DNA of 64,000 nucleotides from Chthonobacter rhizosphaerae (GTDB lineage: Bacteria > Pseudomonadota > Alphaproteobacteria > Rhizobiales > Pleomorphomonadaceae). This document shows, piece after piece, positions 56,138 through 64,000 of the stretch (within the stretch, counting starts at the first letter, position 1; every line of letters begins with the position of its first letter). The stretch lies in contig NZ_JACDIS010000005.1 of the NCBI RefSeq assembly GCF_013839525.1, positions 310,001-374,000 on the forward strand, written 5' to 3'. The position numbers and the translations under genes are program-made. The notes below the pieces were generated by a model, which worked only from the letters and a program-made list of their open reading frames with translations, had not been told where the DNA came from and made no database searches.

Positions 56138-56544
56138 GATGAAATCCCTCGTCTGCAAATCACTGGGCCCCCGCTGGCCCGAGGGTGATTTGGCCAGTCG
56201 ATTTCGGTCTGCGAAGGCCGAGATTGAGGACGCCCCCCGGAGAAATCATGGCAATGTGGAGGCACCTTTACGTTTATGAATGTTTCGTGAGCGGGCCGTA
56301 TCAGCGCGGGATCGGAAAGGTCGTCCGGACCGCTCCGAAGGTCGGTCGGCGGGGTGGGCCGGAGGTCTGGCTACGGTCCGATCGGGGTGGGGACGCGAAT
56401 CGCCGCAGGGGCGGAAAAGGACCGAGCGGGCTGTGCGAACCGGCGAAAGTCTCGCGCAACTGTCGGTGGAGGCTGGCAGGCGGTCTGACGTATGATGCAG
56501 TCGTCCTTCGGCCCCGGTGCCGAACGCTCCTGCAACGGCTCCCC

Positions 56545-57111
56545 GTGGTTCCGGACTCCCTGCGCCTCTGCCGGATCTTCCTGGTTTCGTCCGCCGGCCC
56601 CACGTCGCCGGAGATCCGGCGCGCGCTCGCGGCCGCGGGCCTGTTCCACGCGGTGCCGGCTCCGCCCACCGCCCAATTGCCCGACCATTTCACGCCCCGG
56701 CGGGTGAACATGGTGGTGGCGCCCGTGGACGACGCCGCCGACCGCGACGCCCTCGCGTGGGTCCGGCGGATCCGCCATCACCGCGATCCGAATGTGGCGC
56801 TGGCGCCGCTGGTCGCGGTCGGTCGGTCCATCCGCCCGTCCGGCCTCGCGCTCCTGGTCCACCATGGGTTCGACGACGTGGTGGTCCTGCCCGCGGACCC
56901 GCAGACCCTGGTCGACCGCCTCACCCGCACGGTCGTGGCGCCGGAGCCCTTCTACCGGACCGCCGACTACTTCGGTCCCGACCGCCGCCGGGCCTTCGCG
57001 GTCACGGCCGTCGAGGAGCGGCGCGGGACGCCCGCCGGTCCCGCTTCCCGGCTGACCGTGGCGCGCCAGCCCGGAAGCGGCTGCTCCATCGTCGACGAGG
57101 TCGCGGTCTGA
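56545..57111 (+). CDS. Response-regulator-like protein with degenerate receiver
   Basis: The ~188-residue protein resembles a receiver fold (LCRIFLVSSAGPTSPEIRRA, PADPQTLVDRLTRTV) but where the phospho-acceptor Asp should stand it reads VNMVVAPVDDAAD. It has the YRTADYFGPDRRR motif found after receiver domains of alphaproteobacterial regulators. The start is uncertain: no ATG fits, and the GTG at 56545 is a guess without a good ribosome-binding site. The family is plausible, the role unknown. Confidence 0.6.
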   Translation: MVPDSLRLCRIFLVSSAGPTSPEIRRALAAAGLFHAVPAPPTAQLPDHFTPRRVNMVVAPVDDAADRDALAWVRRIRHHRDPNVALAPLVAVGRSIRPSGLALLVHHGFDDVVVLPADPQTLVDRLTRTVVAPEPFYRTADYFGPDRRRAFAVTAVEERRGTPAGPASRLTVARQPGSGCSIVDEVAV

Positions 57112-57130
57112 AGCTCCGGCCGACCTCAAG

Positions 57131-57168
57131 CGGAACGCCCCGGCGGAGGGCTCCGCCGGGGCGTTCCG
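57131..57168. terminator. Bidirectional terminator-like hairpin
   Basis: A perfect 18-bp stem with a two-base loop lies between the convergent pseudo-receiver and aspartate aminotransferase genes. No strong U-tract follows on either strand. Confidence 0.7.
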
Positions 57169-57190
57169 ATCGCCGGTGCGCTGTGGCTCG

Positions 57191-58480
<1,290 letters not shown>

Positions 58481-58523
58481 TTAGGCGGATCATCAAGTTT
58501 CCCGCGCGGGAGCTTCAGCCGGA

Positions 58524-59672
58524 TCAGGCCGCGCCGGCCGGGTCGGCCGTCCGGGCGGCGCGGGCGAAGAAGCCGATCACGAGGCAGCCCACCGCCAGCA
58601 GCAGGAAGGCGGTGCCGAGGCTGCTCGCTTCCGCGATGAAACCGATCAGGGGCGGGCCGGCCAGGAAGCCGAGATAGCCGCAGGTCGCGGCGGCGGCGAC
58701 GCCGGTCGCTGGCGTGTGACCGGGCGCGTGGCCGGCGGCGGCGAACAGGATGGGCACGAGGTTCGAGACCGCAAGGCCGATCGCCGCGAAGGCCAGCACC
58801 GTGCTCTCCACCGGGCCGAACACCGCAAGCGCCAGGACGATCGCGGCCGTGATGCCGCCCCAGCGGACGAGAGCCGGCGCGCTGACCGCCGCCCGGATCC
58901 GGTCGCCGAGGAGGCGTCCGGCCGCCATGCCGAAGGAGAAGGCCGCGTAGCCGGCGCCGGCCACGGCCGGCGAGGCGTCCCGCTCGCTGCTGAGATAGAC
59001 GGCGGCCCAGTCCAGCATGGCGCCTTCGACCATCATGACGACGAGGACCAGAAGACCGATGGCGACGAGCGCCCGGTCCGGGAGGGCGAAGCCGTGCCCG
59101 CCAGCGCCCCGGTCGATCCCGGACGGCAGCAGGCCCTGCTGGCTGACCGCGACGGCGACGAGCGCCACCACCGCGACGGCGATCAGGTGGACGGCCGGCG
59201 AGACCGCCGCGAGGGCGAGACCGCCGGCGGCGGATCCGAGGAAGCCGCCGATGGAGAACATGGCATGCAAGGACGAAAGCACGGGACGACCGAGCCGTTT
59301 CTCCACCTCCACGGCATGGCTGTTCATGGCCACGTCGCAGACGCCGTTGGCGGCCCCGAACAGGAGAAGGGAGAGGATGAAGAGCGCCAGCGTCGGCGAC
59401 AGCGCGAGAAGCGGGACGAGCGCGAGCTGGATCAGGATCGCCGCGCGGGTCACCGGGGCGCTGCCGAAGCGGGCGACCAGCATGCCGGTGAGCGGCATGG
59501 ACACGACGGCTCCGGCCGCCATGGCGAGAAGGGCGCCGCCGAGTTCGGCGCTGGTCAGGTCCAGGCGCTCCTTGGCGAACGGCACCTGGGGCGCCCAGCT
59601 GCCGAGGAGGGCGCCGTTGACAAGGAAGATGCCGGCGATCGAGACGCGGGCCCTGGAAGCTTCAAAGATCAT
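58524..59672 (-). CDS. MFS transporter
   Basis: The 382-residue protein has about twelve hydrophobic helices and the internal loop pattern of YbjJ-like major facilitators (AKERLDLTSAELGGALLAM; LFGAANGVCDVAMNSHAVEVE). The substrate is unknown. The ATG at 59672 is the likely start, as the frame beyond it is antisense to deoR-type sequence. It lies 32 bases after the DeoR gene on the same strand, so that regulator may control its expression. Confidence 0.85.
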   Translation of the reverse strand: MIFEASRARVSIAGIFLVNGALLGSWAPQVPFAKERLDLTSAELGGALLAMAAGAVVSMPLTGMLVARFGSAPVTRAAILIQLALVPLLALSPTLALFILSLLLFGAANGVCDVAMNSHAVEVEKRLGRPVLSSLHAMFSIGGFLGSAAGGLALAAVSPAVHLIAVAVVALVAVAVSQQGLLPSGIDRGAGGHGFALPDRALVAIGLLVLVVMMVEGAMLDWAAVYLSSERDASPAVAGAGYAAFSFGMAAGRLLGDRIRAAVSAPALVRWGGITAAIVLALAVFGPVESTVLAFAAIGLAVSNLVPILFAAAGHAPGHTPATGVAAAATCGYLGFLAGPPLIGFIAEASSLGTAFLLLAVGCLVIGFFARAARTADPAGAA

Positions 59673-59704
59673 GGGTATGTCCGGAAGGAAGAGCCTGAGG
59701 ACCG

Positions 59705-60472
59705 TCAGAGCGGGGCGGAAATCACGTCGACGCCGATGTCGACGAAGTCCTTGATCCGGTCGGCGGGCGCCGCGCAGGTGATCAGGGTGTCGAGCTGCTC
59801 GGCGGGCATGACCATGTGCGGCGAAACGAGACCCAGCTTGTCCGCCGTCCCGAGCGCGACGCAGCGGGCGCTGGAGTCCGCCATGGCGCGCTTCACGGCG
59901 GCCTCCTCCAGCCCGGTCGTGCTGACCCCGCCGGGCGAGAGGCTGCAAAGGCCGAGGACGGCCGCGTCGGCCCGGACCGCCCGGATCGCCTCGACCGCGA
60001 GGGCGCCGACGACCGTCCGGCTGGCCCGGTCGAACGTGCCGCCGACCAGGATCACCTCCACGCCCGGATGGTCGACGAGAGCGAGGGCCACCGGTGGGCT
60101 GGTGGTGACGACCGAGAGCGCGAGATCGGTCGGCATGGCGCGGGCCGCGGCGAGGGTGGTGGTGCCGCCATCGAAGAAGACGGTGCTGCCTGGCCGGAGC
60201 AGGGGCACGAGGGCCCGTCCGATCGCGGCCTTCTCGTCGGCATGCTGGCCGTCCCGTTCGGCGAAGCTGTCCGGGGGCGGCGCGGCCGGAAGCACCACGC
60301 CGTGGAGACGGCGGATCCGGCCATCGGCCGCCAGCGCCCGCAGATCGCGGCGGATGGAGTCGTCCGACGTCTGGAACAGCGACGCCAGGCCGGCCACCTG
60401 CAGCCGCCCCTCGGCGGCGACCATCTCGGCAATCCGGTTCTGGCGTTCTAGCGGCGATAGAACTGTCTGCAC
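59705..60472 (-). CDS. DeoR/GlpR-family transcriptional regulator
   Basis: The 255-residue protein has an N-terminal helix-turn-helix (RQNRIAEMVAAEGRLQVAGL, then LFQTSDDSIRRDLRALAADG) and a DeoR C-terminal sugar-phosphate-binding domain (FFDGGTTTLAAARAMP, VILVGGTFDRASRTVVG, ALGTADKLGL). It should be a repressor relieved by a phosphorylated sugar. Direct repeats just upstream (60496-60557) are possible operators. It forms an operon with the MFS gene. Confidence 0.92.
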   Translation of the reverse strand: MQTVLSPLERQNRIAEMVAAEGRLQVAGLASLFQTSDDSIRRDLRALAADGRIRRLHGVVLPAAPPPDSFAERDGQHADEKAAIGRALVPLLRPGSTVFFDGGTTTLAAARAMPTDLALSVVTTSPPVALALVDHPGVEVILVGGTFDRASRTVVGALAVEAIRAVRADAAVLGLCSLSPGGVSTTGLEEAAVKRAMADSSARCVALGTADKLGLVSPHMVMPAEQLDTLITCAAPADRIKDFVDIGVDVISAPL

Positions 60473-60495
60473 GTTCAGGCAACCTTTTATGCGCG

Positions 60496-60557
60496 TTCAT
60501 GCAGTCATGCCCGATCGGAGGGCGGATGTCCAGGGCAGGTTCGTGCATTTTCGTGCA
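60496..60557. promoter_or_regulatory. Possible DeoR operators (TTCRTGCA direct repeats)
   Basis: TTCATGCA at 60496-60503, and TTCGTGCA at 60540-60547 and 60550-60557 (10 bases apart, one helical turn), lie between the DeoR gene and msrP. Direct-repeat operators are typical for DeoR-type repressors. They could act on both genes. Confidence 0.55.
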
Positions 60558-60680
60558 GCTTGACGGGATCGTGTCTTGAACGTGTGCGGGTACTTCCTAC
60601 CCTCCTGTCCTGACAGGTCGCCGGCAGCCGGCGACCGTAACCGGGCGGTCGGGCAAGGGTCCGGCCGGGGGAGACGCGAC

Positions 60681-61649
60681 ATGCTGATCAAGAAGCGCCG
60701 GCGCTGGGAGTTGCCGGACCGGGAGGCGACACCGGAGGATATGTTCCTGAACCGGCGCCAGATCCTGGCAGCCGCCGGACTCGGCGGCGGCCTCATCCTG
60801 TCGGGCGCGGTCCCGCACGTGGCCGGGGCGCAGGAGACGTCCCCGATCGCGGACCTCTTCCCGGCGAAGCGGAACGAGGCCTTCAAGCTCGACCGCGAGC
60901 TGACGCCCGAGGACGTCAACGCCCGCTACAACAACTTCTATGAGTTCGGATCGCAGAAGACGATCTTCCCCATCGCCGAGGAGCAGCTGAAGACGCGTCC
61001 CTGGACCGTCGCCATCGACGGCATGGTGGAGGAGGAGAAGACGGTCGACATCGACACGCTGATCCGCGCCATGCCGGTGGAGGAGCGGCTCTATCGCCAC
61101 CGGTGCGTCGAGGCCTGGTCGATGACCGTCCCGTGGACGGGCTTCCCGTTGAAGGCGCTGGTGGACTATGCCCGTCCGCTGGGGTCGGCCACCTACGTGC
61201 GGTTCGAGACCTTCCTGGACGCCTCCATGGCGCCCGGCCAGCGCCAGGTCTGGTATCCATGGCCCTATGTGGAGGGGCTCACCATGGCGGAGGCGACCAA
61301 CGATCTCGCCTTCATGGTGATGGGGGCCTACGGCAAGCCGCTGCGCAACCAGTTCGGCGCGCCGCTCCGGCTGGCGACGCCGTGGAAGTATGGCTTCAAG
61401 TCGATCAAGTCCATCGTCCGGCTGACGTTCACGGACAAGCGCCCGGTGTCCTTCTGGGAAACCATCCTGCCGGCGGAATACGGCTTCTGGGCGAACGTGA
61501 ACCCGGAAGTGCCGCATCCGCGCTGGAGCCAGGCGACCGAGCAGGTGCTCCACACGGGAGCCCGCGTGCCGACGCTGCTCTACAACGGGTACGGTCCGGA
61601 GGTCGCCGGTCTTTACACGGGGCTGGAGGCGGAGCCGCTCTACATGTGA
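60681..61649 (+). CDS. msrP: Protein-methionine-sulfoxide reductase catalytic subunit MsrP
   Basis: The 322-residue molybdopterin enzyme reduces methionine sulfoxide in periplasmic proteins. A Tat-type leader (NRRQILAAAGLGGG, with cleavage near HVAGA) is followed by RYNNFYEFGSQK, the Mo-ligand Cys in RHRCVEAWSM, and PWKYGFKSIKSIVR. It is complete. Its heme membrane partner MsrQ is normally adjacent but is not seen here; it may lie elsewhere. moaD and moaE in this window supply part of its cofactor. Confidence 0.96.
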   Translation: MLIKKRRRWELPDREATPEDMFLNRRQILAAAGLGGGLILSGAVPHVAGAQETSPIADLFPAKRNEAFKLDRELTPEDVNARYNNFYEFGSQKTIFPIAEEQLKTRPWTVAIDGMVEEEKTVDIDTLIRAMPVEERLYRHRCVEAWSMTVPWTGFPLKALVDYARPLGSATYVRFETFLDASMAPGQRQVWYPWPYVEGLTMAEATNDLAFMVMGAYGKPLRNQFGAPLRLATPWKYGFKSIKSIVRLTFTDKRPVSFWETILPAEYGFWANVNPEVPHPRWSQATEQVLHTGARVPTLLYNGYGPEVAGLYTGLEAEPLYM

Positions 61650-61734
61650 GGGCGGCCGGCGCCGACGGCCCGACGATCGCCAAAGAACGGGCGGGCAAGA
61701 GACAGACGGGCAAGAGACAGGCGGGCAAAAAAAG

Positions 61735-61758
61735 AGCCGGGCGCGAGGCCCGGCTTTT
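61735..61758 (+). terminator. Intrinsic terminator after msrP
   Basis: An 8-bp stem AGCCGGGC/GCCCGGCT with a five-base loop is followed by TTTT, 85 bases after the msrP stop. Just upstream GGGCAAGAGACAG is repeated in tandem. The rest of 61650-62134 contains no gene. Confidence 0.85.
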
Positions 61759-62134
61759 GAAAGTTTCGGGTGCGCTTCGCAGGGACGTCGCGCACACCTT
61801 CCAGAGGGGAACAGCTGATACGTTCTGCCGCCGGGAGGAGTAGCGGAAGGAACGCGTCGTCATCAGCTGATTGGGTATATGCTCCGCCCAGCCCTGCGCG
61901 ACAAGCAAGGCCAGTGCATGTCTGCTATGCAGCGCGGCGCAAAAATGCATGAAACCTGTGCAAGTCTGCCGCGTTAACGGCCACTTCTGCTTGCCGGCTG
62001 CTCATTCCTAAGCCATTGGCATCACATGCGATTGTTGACATGCGGAAGGGCGCGGCGCGAGCGTCGGCAGCGCCGTTCTCCCGTTCGGGTCTCATGCATC
62101 TGATGGGATACCGGTGCCCGAATGTCGCAGCGGG

Positions 62135-63028
62135 TCAGTAGGACCAGCGCTGCGCCTTGGAGACGAGGAAATCGCGGAAGGCGTGGACGCGGGCCGAATT
62201 CCTGAGCTCGTCCGGGTAGACGAAGTAGGTGTCGAAGGACGGCAGGTCCACTTCCGGGATCAGCTGGACGAGGCCGCTGTCGTTCTCGATCAGGTAGTCG
62301 GGCAGGAGCGCGATGCCGATGCCCCGCTGGACCGCGCGCTTGATGGCCACGATGTTGTTGACCCGCAGCACCGGGATGCGCGGGTTGTCGTAGGGTCGGC
62401 CCGCGCTCTCCAGCCAGTTCATGTCCCGAAGGTAGACCGGCGCGGCGGCCCCGAAGGTGACGATGCGGTGGCTCTCCAGGTCCTCGATGGTGCGCGGGCT
62501 GCCGAACCGCTTCACATAGGCCGGCGCGGCATAGAGGTGGAAGTGGACCGTGAACAGTTTGCGCTGGATCAGGTCCGGCTGGGTCGGCTGGCGGAGCCGG
62601 ATGGCGACGTCCGCCTGTCGCATGGCGAGGTCGAGCTCCACGTCGTCGAGGATCAGCTGCAGCTGGACGTCCGGATAGAGGTCGATGAACTCGTGGACCC
62701 GCGCCGTCAGCCAGGTTGAGCCGAGGCCGACCGTGGTGGTGACGCGCAACGAGCCGGAGGGCCGCTCGCGGCTGTCGGTCAGCCGGCTCTGCACGTCCTC
62801 CAGCTTCATCAGCACGTCGTGGGCGGTGCGGAAGAGAAGTTCGCCCTGTTCGGTGAGGATGAGACCGCGGGCGTGGCGGTGGAAGAGGGGCACGCCGAGA
62901 TCCTGCTCCAGGGCGCTGACCTGCCGGCTCACCGCCGACTGGCTCATGGACAGGGCGTCGCCGGCATGGGTGAAGCTTCCCGCGCGCGCTGCCGCATGGA
63001 AGATCCGCAGCTTGTCCCAGTCCATCAT
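62135..63028 (-). CDS. LysR-family regulator, LsrB/VtlR-like
   Basis: The 297-residue protein has a LysR helix-turn-helix (MDWDKLRIFHAAARAGSFTH with SMSQSAVSRQVSALEQDLG) and a periplasmic-binding-like effector domain. Neighbouring trxB and the MDWDKLRIF start match the LsrB/VtlR regulators of rhizobia and Brucella, which control oxidative-stress, envelope and small-RNA genes. No Cys residue is present, which is notable because the S. meliloti protein is reported to sense oxidants through Cys. I infer the subgroup from context. Confidence 0.83.
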   Translation of the reverse strand: MMDWDKLRIFHAAARAGSFTHAGDALSMSQSAVSRQVSALEQDLGVPLFHRHARGLILTEQGELLFRTAHDVLMKLEDVQSRLTDSRERPSGSLRVTTTVGLGSTWLTARVHEFIDLYPDVQLQLILDDVELDLAMRQADVAIRLRQPTQPDLIQRKLFTVHFHLYAAPAYVKRFGSPRTIEDLESHRIVTFGAAAPVYLRDMNWLESAGRPYDNPRIPVLRVNNIVAIKRAVQRGIGIALLPDYLIENDSGLVQLIPEVDLPSFDTYFVYPDELRNSARVHAFRDFLVSKAQRWSY

Positions 63029-63158
63029 CGCCCCCCTCGGGCCTCGAACCCCGCGCCGCGAGCCCGGATCCCTCCGGACCGGTCATGCTCGTGGCGCGAA
63101 CGTCGAGGCGGCGTGGTGTTTCAGCACCCGCCTGTTGTCTTGTGTCCCATGGACACCA

Positions 63159-64000
63159 TCACTCGGCTGCAGCCTCGAAGGCAACGGCGGAGAGGTATTT
63201 TTCCGCCTCCAGCGCGGCCATGCAGCCCATGCCGGCGGCCGTGACGGCCTGGCGGAACACGTCGTCCGCCACGTCGCCGGCGGCGAACACGCCGGGCACC
63301 GAGGTGGCGGTCGAATCCGGCGCCGTCCAGATGTAGCCGGAGGGCTTCAGCTTCAGCTGGTCCTTGAAGAGCGACACGGCGGGCGCGTGGCCAATGGCCA
63401 CGAAGATGCCGTCGATGCCCATGTCGCGGGTCTCGCCGGTGACGACGTTCTTCAGCCGCGCGCCGTTGACCGACGGCGGGAAGCCGGTGGTGCCGAGCAC
63501 CTCGTCCACAACGGTGTTCCAGATCACCTCGATCTTCGGATTGTCGAACAGGCGCTGCTGCAGGATGCGCTCGGCGCGGAAATGGTCGCGCCGGTGCACC
63601 ACCGTCACCTTGTCGGCGTGGTGGGTGAGGTAGAGCGCCTCCTCCACGGCGGTGTTGCCGCCGCCGACCACGATGACGTGCTTGCCGCGGTAGAAGAAGC
63701 CGTCGCAGGTGGCGCAGGCCGAGACGCCGAAGCCCTTGAAGGTCTCCTCCGAGGACAGGCCCAGCCAGCGCGCCTGGGCGCCGGTGGCGATCACCAGGGC
63801 GTCGGCCGAATAGGTGTCGCCGCTGTCGCCGACCAGATGGAAGGGGCGACGGGACAGGTCCGCCGAGGCGATGTGGTCGGACACCATGCGGGTGCCCACG
63901 TGCTCGGCCTGGAGGCGCATCTGCTCCATCAGCCAGGGGCCCTGGATGACGTCGGCGAAACCGGGATAGTTCTCCACGTCGGTCGTGATGGTCAGCTGCC
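63159..64000 (-). CDS. trxB: Thioredoxin reductase (5' end beyond the window)
   Basis: About 280 C-terminal residues are present, running off the right edge; the visible part begins GQLTITTDVENYPGF. It has the redox-active SACATCDGFFYRG (CATC), NADPH-binding VVGGGNTAVEEALYL and the FAD-contact GVFAAGDVADD near the end. It reduces thioredoxin with NADPH. It is upstream of the LysR gene on the same strand, 130 bases apart. Confidence 0.95.
   Translation of the reverse strand, partial: QLTITTDVENYPGFADVIQGPWLMEQMRLQAEHVGTRMVSDHIASADLSRRPFHLVGDSGDTYSADALVIATGAQARWLGLSSEETFKGFGVSACATCDGFFYRGKHVIVVGGGNTAVEEALYLTHHADKVTVVHRRDHFRAERILQQRLFDNPKIEVIWNTVVDEVLGTTGFPPSVNGARLKNVVTGETRDMGIDGIFVAIGHAPAVSLFKDQLKLKPSGYIWTAPDSTATSVPGVFAAGDVADDVFRQAVTAAGMGCMAALEAEKYLSAVAFEAAAE

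Noticed and set aside
58524-60548. Single 674-residue frame spanning the MFS and DeoR genes
   Set aside because: Only the part up to 59672 encodes the MFS protein; the rest is a frame-shifted shadow of the DeoR gene.

Overview
The window is about 70% GC by eye, densely coded, and reads as chromosome of a flagellated alphaproteobacterium of the order Hyphomicrobiales (Rhizobiales). Indicators are ctrA divergent from fliI-fliJ with a dense cluster of GANTC (CcrM-type) sites between them, a DUF2336 protein, an Hpt phosphotransfer protein, an LsrB/VtlR-like LysR regulator next to trxB, Omp25/31-like porin architecture, and several families of REP-like palindromes. The species cannot be named from the sequence alone. 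No rRNA, tRNA, prophage, integrase, transposase or CRISPR array was recognised.

Layout. 0-12 kb: nitroreductase and flavin reductase, a divergent pair (CitE-like protein / lytic transglycosylase), DUF2336, Hpt, nadK, cutA, a ParA-type ATPase, ctrA, fliI-fliJ, YbjN and ubiK. 12-27 kb: lgt and a MidA/NDUFAF7-type methyltransferase, prs, a lipoprotein, an M24 protein, pgeF, a PIN-domain remnant, rplY, pth, uvrC, a TorF-type porin, then pgsA-moaD-moaE. 27-41 kb: Nudix, ilvE, MarR, an OmpR-type two-component system, ychF, a MazEF-like pair, a sulfotransferase-like protein, proC, TetR, a CsaA-like tRNA-binding protein, an SDR, an outer-membrane barrel protein, a 198-bp tandem array and a TIGR00266 protein. 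41-54 kb: YaiI, GST, DUF1176, secreted RNase T2, rlmJ, a copper-handling cluster (DUF2946, YcnI, CopC-CopD fusion), an SH3 protein, uvrB, then a repeat-rich region holding a GIY-YIG nuclease gene. 54-64 kb: cold-shock protein, DUF1499, a pseudo-receiver protein, an aspartate aminotransferase, MFS and DeoR genes, msrP, LysR and a trxB cut by the window end.

The most unusual material lies between genes. A GIY-YIG endonuclease gene (52726-53040) sits between 41-bp inverted repeats that match at 39 of 41 positions. Those repeats belong to a REP family found at several other sites here, so the locus resembles a compact self-mobilising or REP-spreading cassette that uses a GIY-YIG enzyme in place of a tyrosine transposase. 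Separately, a roughly 400-bp element occurs twice (about 26.3-26.7 kb and 53.5-53.9 kb). Its copies share a near-identical 5' block and GC-rich hairpins with compensatory base changes, which suggests a structured RNA or a structured mobile element. Five further tandem-array types (26, 37, 41, 59/39 and 198 bp) fill the remaining large gaps.

Functional links visible in the window are the cell-cycle/flagellar block (ctrA, fliIJ, possible CtrA boxes), DNA repair (uvrB and uvrC, far apart), molybdopterin synthase (moaD, moaE) with one molybdoenzyme (msrP), and oxidative-stress functions (msrP, trxB, the LysR protein).
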